DNA of 64,000 bases from the NCBI GenBank assembly GCA_030627205.1, contig DAOUSN010000003.1, forward strand, positions 34,343-98,342. The letters are read 5' to 3'. The stretch comes from Methylococcaceae bacterium. Lineage in GTDB: Bacteria; Pseudomonadota; Gammaproteobacteria; Methylococcales; Methylomonadaceae. Both the position numbers and the translations under genes were made by a program. Position 1 is the stretch's first letter. Every line of letters starts with the position of its first letter. The notes below the pieces were generated by a model. That model worked only from the letters and a program-made list of their open reading frames with translations, made no database searches and was not told where the DNA came from. This document shows, piece after piece, positions 42,048-52,125 of the stretch.

Positions 42048-42527
42048 TTAAGTAAATTTTTCAATTAAAGATTGTTCAACAATCGGGGGAACAAAACTTG
42101 AAATATCCCCCTTAAGCCTTGCTATTTCTCGTGTCATCGTAGAAGAAATAAACTCATCATACTCAGCTGGCATTAAAAAAATAGTTTCTAATTTTGATGA
42201 TAAACGTCTATTGACTCTTGCAAGTTGAAATTCATATTCAAAATCAGATACGGTACGCAGGCCTCTTAAAATAACTTTTGCTTGATGTTCTTGGGCAAAT
42301 TCGACCAATAAGTTATTAAATCCCATGACTTCCGTATTAGGGTAATCACCAATCACAGACTCAATTAGAGCAATACGTTCTTCTAATGTAAACAAAGGGT
42401 TTTTTTTGATGTTAACTGCCACTCCGACAATTAGTCGCCCATAAAGTTTAGATGCTCTAGCAATTAAATCTAAATGACCATTAGTGACAGGATCAAATGT
42501 TCCTGGGTAGATTGCAGTTATTTGCAT
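42048..42527 (-). CDS. coaD: Phosphopantetheine adenylyltransferase
   Basis: AIYPGTFDPVTNGHLDLIARA; RGLRTVSDFEYEFQLARVNR. Confidence 0.97.
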   Translation of the reverse strand: MQITAIYPGTFDPVTNGHLDLIARASKLYGRLIVGVAVNIKKNPLFTLEERIALIESVIGDYPNTEVMGFNNLLVEFAQEHQAKVILRGLRTVSDFEYEFQLARVNRRLSSKLETIFLMPAEYDEFISSTMTREIARLKGDISSFVPPIVEQSLIEKFT

Positions 42528-42672
42528 TTTTAATAAAAAAAAGGAAGGATTTTATACTAAAATGTATAGTTAATGTTAATTATCCTTTTTAAATTGTTTA
42601 ATTATTTCCACGTACAATCTTGATAAAAAGCAGAGCTTACAAAATTAGAGTCCATATAAATTATAATCATTT

Positions 42673-44265
42673 ATGAAAAATAACAAAACACGTATTGTAT
42701 TTTTTGCCGCTAACCCTAGTGATACCGATAGATTAGCTATAAATAAAGAATTTAGTGAAATAAAAAAATTACTTAGCCAATCAAAGCAACGTGATGAGTT
42801 TATTTTAGACTATAGTCCTGCGACTAATGATGATGACTTACAGCAACAAATTCTTAGCTTTTCACCTGATATTGTACATTTTAGCGGTCATGGTGAACTC
42901 AACGGGTTATATTTTCAAAATGATAATAATCAAAAACTTTTTATTCATCAGGATTCATTAGCTGATTTTTTTAAATTGTTTGAAAACCGGATTCATTGTT
43001 TATTATTAAATGCCTGTAATAGTGAGCCTCAAGCACAGATAATTTCCCAACATATTGATTATGTTATTGGTATGAACGCGCCTATTGGGGACAAGGCGGC
43101 GATTATTTTTGCAAAAGGTTTTTACCGGGCTTTGTTTAATGGTGAATCTATTGACAAAGCTTATCAATTTGGATGTAGTGCTATTGATTTAGCAGGAATT
43201 AATGAATACCGAACCCCTGTTTTAGTCCAAAAATCAAAATCACATCCTAAAATTAATATTACTGATATAGAAGAACCAGAAGGTCAAGTTCCTATTAGTT
43301 CTGCATTTTATATTGAACGTCCACCGGTAGAAAAAGATTGTTATACGGCTATTGAAAACCCTTATACACTGATTAGGATTAAAGCTCCGAGACAAATGGG
43401 AAAAACCTCGTTACTATCTAGAGTTTTAAATCATGCTGAGGTTATTGGGCAACAAACAGCTATTTTATCCTTTCAAGAAGCAGACAGTGATATTTTTTTA
43501 AGCCTTGAATCATTATTGCAGTGGTTTTGCGCGGCTACCGCAGATCAATTAGGGTTGGATGAAAATCTTGATCCTTATTGGAGAGGTGTGTTAGGTGCAA
43601 AAAGTAAAACCAGTAATTATTTTCAAAAATATTTATTAAAAGAGAGGCTATTAACTTTAGGGTTAGATGAAGTCGACGAGGTGTTTAAGCACACCGATGT
43701 GGCAGGTGATTTTTTTGGTTTATTACGTGCGTGGCATGAAAAAAGTAAAAATAATGCTATTTGGAAGAATTTACGTTTGGTAATTACTCATTCTAAGGAA
43801 GTTTATATTCCATTACACCTTAATCAATCTCCGTTTAATGTAGGTTTACCCATTGAATTACCTGAATTTAACCATGAACAAATAATAGAATTAATGCAGC
43901 GTCATGGTTTAAATTTATCAAGGCAACAATTAAATCAATTTATACAAATGGTTGATGGTCACCCTTATCTTGTTCGTTTAGGGCTTTATCAAATTGCAAG
44001 ACAACGCTTGACTTTGGAAAAATTTTTACAGCTTGCTCCAACAGAAGAAGGCTTATATGGTAATCATTTACGACGACATTTACTTAATATTCAGGAGGCA
44101 GGTTTAGAAAAAATAACCTCTGAAGTAATGCATGCTAAAGAGCCGATATTAATTGATAGTAGTGATGCATTTAAATTAAAAAGTCTAGGGATTGTTCGTC
44201 GTCAAGGTAATAAAATTGAAGTTTTATGTGATTTATATCGGCTTTATTTTCAAAATCGTTTGTAA
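42673..44265 (+). CDS. CHAT-domain (caspase-like) protease fused to AAA-like (AAA_35-type) NTPase
   Basis: CHAT dyad candidates IVHFSGHGE (His) and LLLNACNS (Cys); AAA-like P-loop IKAPRQMGKTSLLSRVL after FYIERPPVEKDCYTAI. Confidence 0.8.
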   Translation: MKNNKTRIVFFAANPSDTDRLAINKEFSEIKKLLSQSKQRDEFILDYSPATNDDDLQQQILSFSPDIVHFSGHGELNGLYFQNDNNQKLFIHQDSLADFFKLFENRIHCLLLNACNSEPQAQIISQHIDYVIGMNAPIGDKAAIIFAKGFYRALFNGESIDKAYQFGCSAIDLAGINEYRTPVLVQKSKSHPKINITDIEEPEGQVPISSAFYIERPPVEKDCYTAIENPYTLIRIKAPRQMGKTSLLSRVLNHAEVIGQQTAILSFQEADSDIFLSLESLLQWFCAATADQLGLDENLDPYWRGVLGAKSKTSNYFQKYLLKERLLTLGLDEVDEVFKHTDVAGDFFGLLRAWHEKSKNNAIWKNLRLVITHSKEVYIPLHLNQSPFNVGLPIELPEFNHEQIIELMQRHGLNLSRQQLNQFIQMVDGHPYLVRLGLYQIARQRLTLEKFLQLAPTEEGLYGNHLRRHLLNIQEAGLEKITSEVMHAKEPILIDSSDAFKLKSLGIVRRQGNKIEVLCDLYRLYFQNRL

Positions 44266-44310
44266 TTTTTAATATATACTTCCCTTAAATTAATAAAAGG
44301 ATTATTTTTA

Positions 44311-45642
44311 GTGAATTTTTTACAATTTTTTGGAAAAAAAACCTTTTCTCATGGGATTCATCCCCCTGAATATAAAGAAACACATCATCAAGAAACTCGG
44401 CGTTTACCCTTTCCCACTCAGGTGATTTTATTATTAGGGCAAAGTATTGGTAAGCCCGCTACGCCCATTGTGCATAAAGGTCAACAAGTTGAACGCGGTG
44501 AACTCATTGCTAAAGCTGATGGTTTTGTTTCTGTGCCTTTATATGCCTCAGTGACCGGAATTATTAAGGGTATTGAGTTAGTATTAACCGCACGAGGAAC
44601 ACGAGAATCTGCCATTATTATTGAAACTGCATTAAGTTCTGGGCAACGTCAATTAGCAGGTCATCAATGTGATATTGAAAACTTATCACGTCAAGATTTA
44701 ATTAAAGCTGTTTGGGATATGGGAATGGTTGGATTAGGGGGGGCAGCTTTTCCTACGCATGTAAAAATGAGTATCCCTAAAGACTGTAAAATTCATACGG
44801 TGCTGGTTAATGGCTGTGAATGTGAACCTTTTTTAACCACCGATCATCGGGTGATGCTAGAGCAAATTAATCATTTAATCCGTGGTATTACCATCGCTTT
44901 AAAATGTGTCGATGCACCCAAAGCCATTATTGGGATTGAAAGTAATAAACGGGATGTTTTAGAGGCGATTAAACCGCATTTACCTAATGATAGCTCTATA
45001 ACCATTGAAATGGTTGAAACTAAATATCCACAAGGGGCAGAAAAAATGTTGGCAACCGCACTCTTAGGGGTTGAAATACCGTCTAAAAGTTTACCCTCAG
45101 CCATTGGGTTAGCTATTTTTAATGTTACTACGTTAGCTGAAATTGGACGTTTATTACCTCAAGGTCAAGCGTTAATCGAACGGATTGTAACGGTGACGGG
45201 AGATGATTTAGAAAAACCTGGAAATTATCAAGTTCCCTTAGGAACGCCTTTAGGTCATATTCTTGATTATGCAGGATTTACAGGGAATGAGGCTGAATTA
45301 ATTTTAGGGGGGCCGATGATGGGAATGTCAGCCGCTTCTTTAGATGTTCCTACGACTAAGGGAACAGGCGGGGTCTTAGTCTTAGATAAACGCGCAACCA
45401 AAGGGGATGATATTATGCCCTGTATTAAATGCTCTCAGTGTTTGCAAGTCTGTCCCATTAATCTAAATCCTGCTGAATTAGGTCAATTAGCTGCCAAACG
45501 TCAATATGATGTTATGGAAGAAAAATATAATTTAAATGATTGTTTTGATTGTGGTTGTTGTAGTTATGTTTGCCCTTCAAATATTCCTTTAGTCCAATAT
45601 TTTAAAATCGCAAAAACACTTAACAGACAAAGGCATCAATAG
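44311..45642 (+). CDS. rnfC: Electron transport complex subunit RnfC
   Basis: FSHGIHPPEYKE; VLVNGCECEPFLTTDHR; two 4Fe-4S motifs CIKCSQCLQVCP and CFDCGCCSYVCP. GTG start. Confidence 0.95.
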   Translation: MNFLQFFGKKTFSHGIHPPEYKETHHQETRRLPFPTQVILLLGQSIGKPATPIVHKGQQVERGELIAKADGFVSVPLYASVTGIIKGIELVLTARGTRESAIIIETALSSGQRQLAGHQCDIENLSRQDLIKAVWDMGMVGLGGAAFPTHVKMSIPKDCKIHTVLVNGCECEPFLTTDHRVMLEQINHLIRGITIALKCVDAPKAIIGIESNKRDVLEAIKPHLPNDSSITIEMVETKYPQGAEKMLATALLGVEIPSKSLPSAIGLAIFNVTTLAEIGRLLPQGQALIERIVTVTGDDLEKPGNYQVPLGTPLGHILDYAGFTGNEAELILGGPMMGMSAASLDVPTTKGTGGVLVLDKRATKGDDIMPCIKCSQCLQVCPINLNPAELGQLAAKRQYDVMEEKYNLNDCFDCGCCSYVCPSNIPLVQYFKIAKTLNRQRHQ

Positions 45643-45643
45643 T

Positions 45644-46684
45644 ATGGCGATAAAAACTCCTAAAATAGATTTGCGTACCTCGCCTTATATTCGGCGTTCC
45701 CCTTCTGTTCCACAAATTATGCGGAATGTAGTTTATGCCTTAATCCCGTTGGTTATATTTTCAATGGTGCATTTTGGAATAAGTGCTTTAGCGTTAATTG
45801 TCGTGACGACTTTTTCTTGTATTGCCACGGAACATTTATTTTGTAAATGGGCTGCAAAAAAAACCACTATTACTGATTTCAGCGCGGTGATTACAGGGCT
45901 TTTATTAGCGATGACTTTACCGCCAGGTTTTCCATTATGGATGGGGGCTGTGGGAGGTTTTGTGGCTATTGCTATGGGTAAAACTCTTTTTGGGGGAATT
46001 GGTTTTAACGTTTTTAACCCTGCTTTAGTGGGACGTGCTTTTTTACAAGCGGCTTTTCCTGTTTCAATCACTACATGGACACCTACCCATGTTGCAGAAC
46101 GTTTTATTGAGTTTATTCCCTCAACATTAGCGTTACCTTTTATGCGTCCAGAGGAAACGGCACAATGGACTGCTCAAGTAGCCACCGATGGCTTTACAGG
46201 CGCAACGCCGCTAGCATTAATGAAGTTTCAACAGATTATTAGTGATAATACCGCTTTATTTTTCGGCACAGTAACAGGGTCTGTGGGTGAAACCTCGACT
46301 TTATTAATTTTATTATGTGGGGGATATTTAATATTCAGAAAGATGCTAGATTGGCGAATTCCTGCGGCTGTTATTTTTGGGACAGCAATTTCAGCAGAAT
46401 TTTTTCACTTAATAGACCCAGAAGCTCCCCGTGCTTTATTCATGATTTTATCAGGAGGATTAATGTTTGCGGCGGTTTTTATGGCAAGTGACATGGTTGC
46501 CTCTCCCATTACGCCGTTAGGTATTTTTGTATTTGGGGTTTTAGTCGGTTTTTTAACGGTTTTGATTCGTTTATATGGCGCAATGACCGAAGCAGTAATG
46601 TATGCGATTCTATTTGGGAATGCCGCAACGCCTTTAATTGAATCCTTTACGCAACCTAAAATTTATGGCGCGCGTAAAAAGTAA
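45644..46684 (+). CDS. rnfD: Electron transport complex subunit RnfD
   Basis: SPYIRRSPSVPQIMRNVVYALIPL; FNVFNPALVGRAFLQAAFP; TDGFTGATPLALMK flavinylation-type motif. Confidence 0.95.
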   Translation: MAIKTPKIDLRTSPYIRRSPSVPQIMRNVVYALIPLVIFSMVHFGISALALIVVTTFSCIATEHLFCKWAAKKTTITDFSAVITGLLLAMTLPPGFPLWMGAVGGFVAIAMGKTLFGGIGFNVFNPALVGRAFLQAAFPVSITTWTPTHVAERFIEFIPSTLALPFMRPEETAQWTAQVATDGFTGATPLALMKFQQIISDNTALFFGTVTGSVGETSTLLILLCGGYLIFRKMLDWRIPAAVIFGTAISAEFFHLIDPEAPRALFMILSGGLMFAAVFMASDMVASPITPLGIFVFGVLVGFLTVLIRLYGAMTEAVMYAILFGNAATPLIESFTQPKIYGARKK

Positions 46685-46699
46685 TGTAATGAAAGCTAA

Positions 46700-49600
46700 G
46701 TGATGACTATTTATCATGTTGGCGGTACATTACCACCTGACTCTCCATCTTATGTTTATCGTCCTGCTGATGAAAAACTATATCAGGAGTTAAAAGCTGG
46801 TGAATTTTGTTATATATTAAATTCACGGCAAATGGGAAAGTCTAGTCTCAGAGTTAAGACGATGCAGCGAATGCAGGCAGAAGGGTTTATTTGTTTAGGG
46901 ATAGATATTACCGAAATTGGTAGCGTTAATATTAGTGATGAAGAATGGTATGCCGGTTTACTTGACAGCTTAATCAATGACTTGGAATCTGGTGGTATTT
47001 TCTTACAGCAACAAGAGTTTGATTTAAACGATTGGTGGGAACAACATCATTTATTATCTCCATTACAACGATTTGGTAAATTCATTGAAACCTTACTATT
47101 ACCATTAAATAAACCATTAATTATTTTTATTGATGAAATTGATAGCATTTTACCACTTGCCTTTAAAGAAGATTTTTTTGCCCTTATTCGGGCTTGTTTT
47201 AATAATAGACAGGAAAAACCTGCTTATAAACAAATTACCTTTGCAATTTTTGGGGTCGCAACGCCCTCAGATTTAATTGGTGATAAAGGTCGAACGCCTT
47301 TTAATATAGGAAAAGCGATTGAATTAACTGGTTTTGAGCTACCAGCAGCTTTACCATTAGGTAAAAATTTTACCATTAATCAAACGGCTGTTAAGAATTT
47401 ATTAGCGGAAATATTAATTTGGACAGGAGGACAACCATTTTTAACCCAAAAACTGTGTAAATTAATTGCCGATTCAAATGTTCACGAACCTAAAGCGATT
47501 CAAGATTTAATTCAAACCCATATTATTAATAATTGGGAGTCTCAAGATATTCCCCAGCATTTTAAAACCATTAGTGATCGTATTAAAGCCAATGAGAAAG
47601 TTGCTGCTGAATTATTAGGGGTTTATCAACAAATTGTGATTCATGGGCAGATAAAAGCTAATGATAGTCATCCGCAAATGATATTGCGTTTAACAGGTAT
47701 CGTAGTTAAACAACAAGGACAACTAAGAGTTTATAACCGATTATATTCTCATATTTTTAATCTTAAATGGGTCGAAAGAGAACTTGCAATCTTAAGACCT
47801 TATTCACAGGCGATGATGAATTGGGAGTCATCAGCACGCAAGGATGATTCGCGTTTACTAGTTGGCAAAGCCTTAGGTGATGCCTTAGAATGGGCGCAAA
47901 ATAAAAACCTTACTCCCTCAGATTATCAGTTTTTAGATTACTGTAGAGAAGCAGTTATTCAAAAACAACAAAAACAAACCCAACGTTTTAAAGTTTTTTC
48001 AACCATTAGTTCATTACTATTTATTATCGCACTACTTAGTACTGGATTTGGTTTTATGCAATGGCAACAATCTAAAAAAAGCACTCAAAAAGGATTAAAA
48101 ACGCAATCATTATTTTTAGCTGATTTAGCAAAGCAACAAATAAAAAAAGGCGATGAAGTCACGGCAATGTTATTAGCCTTAAAAGCCTTACCAAAAAACA
48201 TAAATCATCCTGACCGTCCTTATGTTCATCAGGCTTACAGCGCACTTTATAACGCAACATCACGTAAAAAAGAACGTTTACATTTACAATTTAATGATGC
48301 GGTTACCACAGCATCTTATGCGCCTGATGGAGAAATATTCGCGATTGCATTAGCTAATGGTAGTGTTTATTTAGTTGATCAACAAAATGGAGAAATATTA
48401 TTTTTTTTTAAGGCTCATAATGGGGCTATTAGCAGCATTATTTTTAGTCCTGATGGGGATAATATTTTAACCTCCTCTGATGATAATACCGCAAGGTTAT
48501 GGACATTATCAGGGCAACAACTAGCGGTTTTTAAAGGGCATCAAGCGGTGGTTATTAGTGCGATATTTAACCCTTTAGGTGATAGAATTTTAACCGCATC
48601 TGATGACCATACTGCAAAATTATGGGATTTAACAGGTAAAGAGCTTATTAATTTTAAAGGGCATCATGGTTGGGTTAAAAGTGCAATTTTTAACCCACGT
48701 GGCGATCAAGTCTTGACTGCTTCAAGTGATAGAACAGCAATATTATGGGATTTAACAGGTCAAAAAATAGCAACGTTTATAGGACATAAAAAGACAGTTG
48801 CAAGTGCAATATTTAATTATCAAGGTAGTAAAATCCTTACCGCTTCATGGGATAAAACCGCAATATTATGGGATTTAAACGCTAAGAAACTGGCTCAATT
48901 TAAAGGTCATAAAAATAAAGTTAGAAAAGCCATTTTCAACCATTCTAGTGATAGAATTCTTACCGCATCTGATGATGAAACTACAAAATTATGGAATATA
49001 AAAGGTAAAGAATTAACTAGTTTTAAAGGTCATCGAGGGCGAATTTTAAATATCACCTTTAATACTACTGACGATAAAGTATTGACTTCATCAAATGATG
49101 GTACGGTTAAACTATGGGGTTTAACAGGTCAAGAACTAGCTAGCTTTAGAAGCCACCAAGATGTTATTTCTAGCGCTATGTTTAATCCTACAGGTGATAA
49201 AATTTTGACAACTTCTATTGATAAAACCGCAAAATTATGGAATTTAAATAATAGTAAATTGATTAACTTTAAAGGACATCAACAACCTGTTTTCATGGCT
49301 GTTTTTAATCCTCAAAATAATAGGATTTTAACTGCATCAGCAGATTCTACTGCTAAATTATGGAGCTTATTTGGTAAGCAACTGGTTAGTTTTAATGATC
49401 ATAAATATGATGTTATCAGTGCGGTATTTAATCCATCAGGTGATAAAGTTTTAACAGCATCAAAGGATAACACCGCAAAATTATGGGATTTAAAGGGTAA
49501 TTTACTTGTCACATTTAAAGGTCATAAAGGCTGGTTGAGAGGTGCGATATTTAATCCTACAGGTAATAGAATCCTTACTTACTCTGATGATAACACCGCA

Positions 49601-50341
49601 AAGTTATGGAGTTTAACAGGTGAAAACTTAGTTAGTTTTGTTGGGCATCAAGGAACAATTATCAGCGCGCTATTTAACCATTCAGGTAATAAAATTATCA
49701 CCACCTCAAGTGATAACACTGCAAAACTTTGGGATTTAACAGGACGAGAACTTATAACATTTCAAGGGCATAATAAGCCTGTGGTGTCAGCGGTTTTTAA
49801 CCCTACCGATGATAAAATTATCACGGCTTCCGATGATAAAACAGCCAGACTATGGGATATAACAGGGCTTGAAATAGCCTTATTAGAAGGGCATCAAGAC
49901 TGGGTTTTCACCGCAATTTTCAATCCAACTGGCAATAAAATACTTACTGCCTCAAAAGATAAAACACTAAAGTTATGGGATTTAACTGGTGATGAACTGG
50001 TTAATTTTAAAGGTCATCAAGGTGGTGTTAGATTAGCAATATTTAATCCTACAGGGGATAGAATACTCTCTGCATCTGCTGATAATAATGCGAAATTATG
50101 GAATTTACAAGGACAAGAGATTGCAAGTCTTGAAGCCCATAAAAAACCTATTTTTTTAGCCATATTTAATTCTTTAGGCGATAAAATTCTTACAGCTTCA
50201 GAAGATACAACCATTAAATTATGGGAATACCCATTTAATCCTCAAAATTTAATTGACTTTGCTAATGAAACGGTCACGCGGCAGTTTACTGAAATACAAA
50301 AAAGGCAATTTTTTTTAAATGCGGGAATAAATGATAAATAG
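46700..50341 (+). CDS. AAA-like (AAA_35-type) NTPase with TM segment and 16 WD40 repeats
   Basis: P-loop [32 protein letters not shown] Walker B; TM [24 protein letters not shown]; about 16 tandem repeats of the form [35 protein letters not shown]. Confidence 0.93.
   Translation: [1213 protein letters not shown]
48278..50230 (+). repeat. Array of about 16 WD40-encoding repeats, mostly 123-bp (41 aa) period
   Basis: Manual alignment of the translated protein gives 16 units, nearly all exactly 41 aa without gaps. Confidence 0.9.
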
Positions 50342-50487
50342 GAAAATAAAAATATCTTACATAAAACTTAAGTAAAATTAATCTAGTAGATCTTTCCAAT
50401 ATTTCCTTCTAAACTAACAGAATAACTCAATAGAATTCATGCGGGAATGGCGTGATTTTTGGCGAATGTATTGATAACGTAGGTTCT

Positions 50488-51438
50488 TTATAAAAAGATT
50501 ATTAGTAGACTAAGCCATAAAATTAAAGTCTGATTAATTAGCTTGTTAGCTCTATAAATATCGCTATTTTCAGGTAACTTATCTCCACCAAAAAAAGGTT
50601 TGTCTTTATATAAACCATGATAAAACGCAGCACCACCTAATTTTAAATTTAAACTTCCAGCTCCAGATGTCATTACAACACCTGCATTCGGACTATCTAA
50701 TAATTTAGCCTGTAAACGCCAACATCGCCAACCTAATTTTGTATTTCCAAGTAAAAGATAACTTAATGCTGTTAATCTAGCAGGGATAAAATTTAACAAA
50801 TCATCTAATCTCGCACTCGCCCAGCCAAAATGTAAATAACGTTGATTTTTATAACCCCACATTGCATCTAAAGTATTACATACACGATATAATACCACCC
50901 CCATAGACCCCCCAATTATAAACCAAAATAATGGCGCGAAAACAGCATCTGCACCATTTTCTAGTACTGATTCTAATGTTGCCCTCCGAATATCTAAGGC
51001 ATTCATATTGGTACAATTTCGACTAACTATCATCGCTACTTTTTTTCTAGCTAAGGTTAAATCATTTTTTTCTAAAGCATAAATAACATTAATAGCATGT
51101 TGCTTTAAACTATTTGCCGCAATACAAAAATATAAAATAACTGGAGAAATAATCCAATTAAACCAAAGAAAATGTTGTAAATAATAAAGAGGTATCATAA
51201 AAATAATCACTATAAAACTTAATACTAAAAAGCCAATTATTTTTTGTAAATAAGCTGATAGCTGAGTTTGAAAACAAATATTCTCAATAAATACTGCAAA
51301 ATTTCCAAAGATCACTAAAGGATGCCATTTTTTAGGTTCTCCAAAATATAAATCTAATAACACCGCAATAAAAATACTGATAATGAATTCCATATAAACC
51401 CTAGTTGTTATAATTGTGAGCTTTATCGTGTTAATCAA
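50488..51438 (-). CDS. cbiB: Adenosylcobinamide-phosphate synthase CbiB/CobD
   Basis: LLDLYFGEPKKWHPLVIFG; IVSRNCTNMNALDIRRATLESVLENGADAVFAPLFWF; NAGVVMTSGAGSLNLKLGG. Start likely at the internal MEFIISIF. Confidence 0.9.
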   Translation of the reverse strand: MINTIKLTIITTRVYMEFIISIFIAVLLDLYFGEPKKWHPLVIFGNFAVFIENICFQTQLSAYLQKIIGFLVLSFIVIIFMIPLYYLQHFLWFNWIISPVILYFCIAANSLKQHAINVIYALEKNDLTLARKKVAMIVSRNCTNMNALDIRRATLESVLENGADAVFAPLFWFIIGGSMGVVLYRVCNTLDAMWGYKNQRYLHFGWASARLDDLLNFIPARLTALSYLLLGNTKLGWRCWRLQAKLLDSPNAGVVMTSGAGSLNLKLGGAAFYHGLYKDKPFFGGDKLPENSDIYRANKLINQTLILWLSLLIIFL

Positions 51439-51762
51439 TAACTGTTACTATAAAGCCTTTATTGATAATAATACCTAGAAGTTGCATAATGAGTGATTAT
51501 CGACCTAGCTATTATTGCTTTTCAAATAAAACAAAAGAAATAACTAAAGCAGAGGTTGAAAGCTATTTTTCATCATTAGTATAGGGATTATGTTTTCAAG
51601 AATAATATCTGACTTAATCTAAAAATACCATTTTAATTTATAATTATTTTCTTTTAACTTAATGGTAGTGAGTCTACAAATAAACAACCATTAATCATGG
51701 TGATAAAATTTTATTTATGAGATAATTCAAAAGTACTCACTATATTATTTAATAATCATTTA

Positions 51763-52125
51763 ATGTTTAAATTTTTCAGTTGTTTTATTCTTATTTTTAT
51801 CATGGTAACGATGCCTGTTATGGCAACGTTTAATCCGTGTACAAATAAAAATTTAAACACTGAAAAGCAATTAATGTCCATGACGACTTCTGTTGACTCG
51901 AATCAACAAGATAGTTCACTATTGCAAAAACACTTAAATAATAAGATGCAACATTGTCATGCTCATGCTATGACTCATTGTAGTTTTCATTTCTCTAGTC
52001 TTCATTATTATTCGAGTCATCTCCCCATTTATTCTATAAAGATTAGCTCTATTTATGCTCATTCTGAGAATACTTTATTAAGCTCTTTTTCTCATTCACC
52101 TGAGCTTAGACCTCCCATTAGCTAA
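51763..52125 (+). CDS. Small exported His/Met/Cys-rich protein, putative metal-binding
   Basis: Signal peptide MFKFFSCFILIFIMVTMPVMA; cluster NKMQHCHAHAMTHCSFHFSSLHYYSSH; directly upstream of the cus operon. Confidence 0.55.
   Translation: MFKFFSCFILIFIMVTMPVMATFNPCTNKNLNTEKQLMSMTTSVDSNQQDSSLLQKHLNNKMQHCHAHAMTHCSFHFSSLHYYSSHLPIYSIKISSIYAHSENTLLSSFSHSPELRPPIS

Noticed and set aside
48278-50230. Regular ~123-bp periodicity, considered as CRISPR or satellite
   Set aside because: It is protein-coding WD40 repeats in one continuous ORF; there are no short identical repeats with unique spacers.
51489-51584. Short ORF MSDYRPSYYCFSNKTKEITKAEVESYFSSLV
   Set aside because: Only 31 aa, no recognisable family and no clear ribosome binding site; could be a remnant but cannot be supported.
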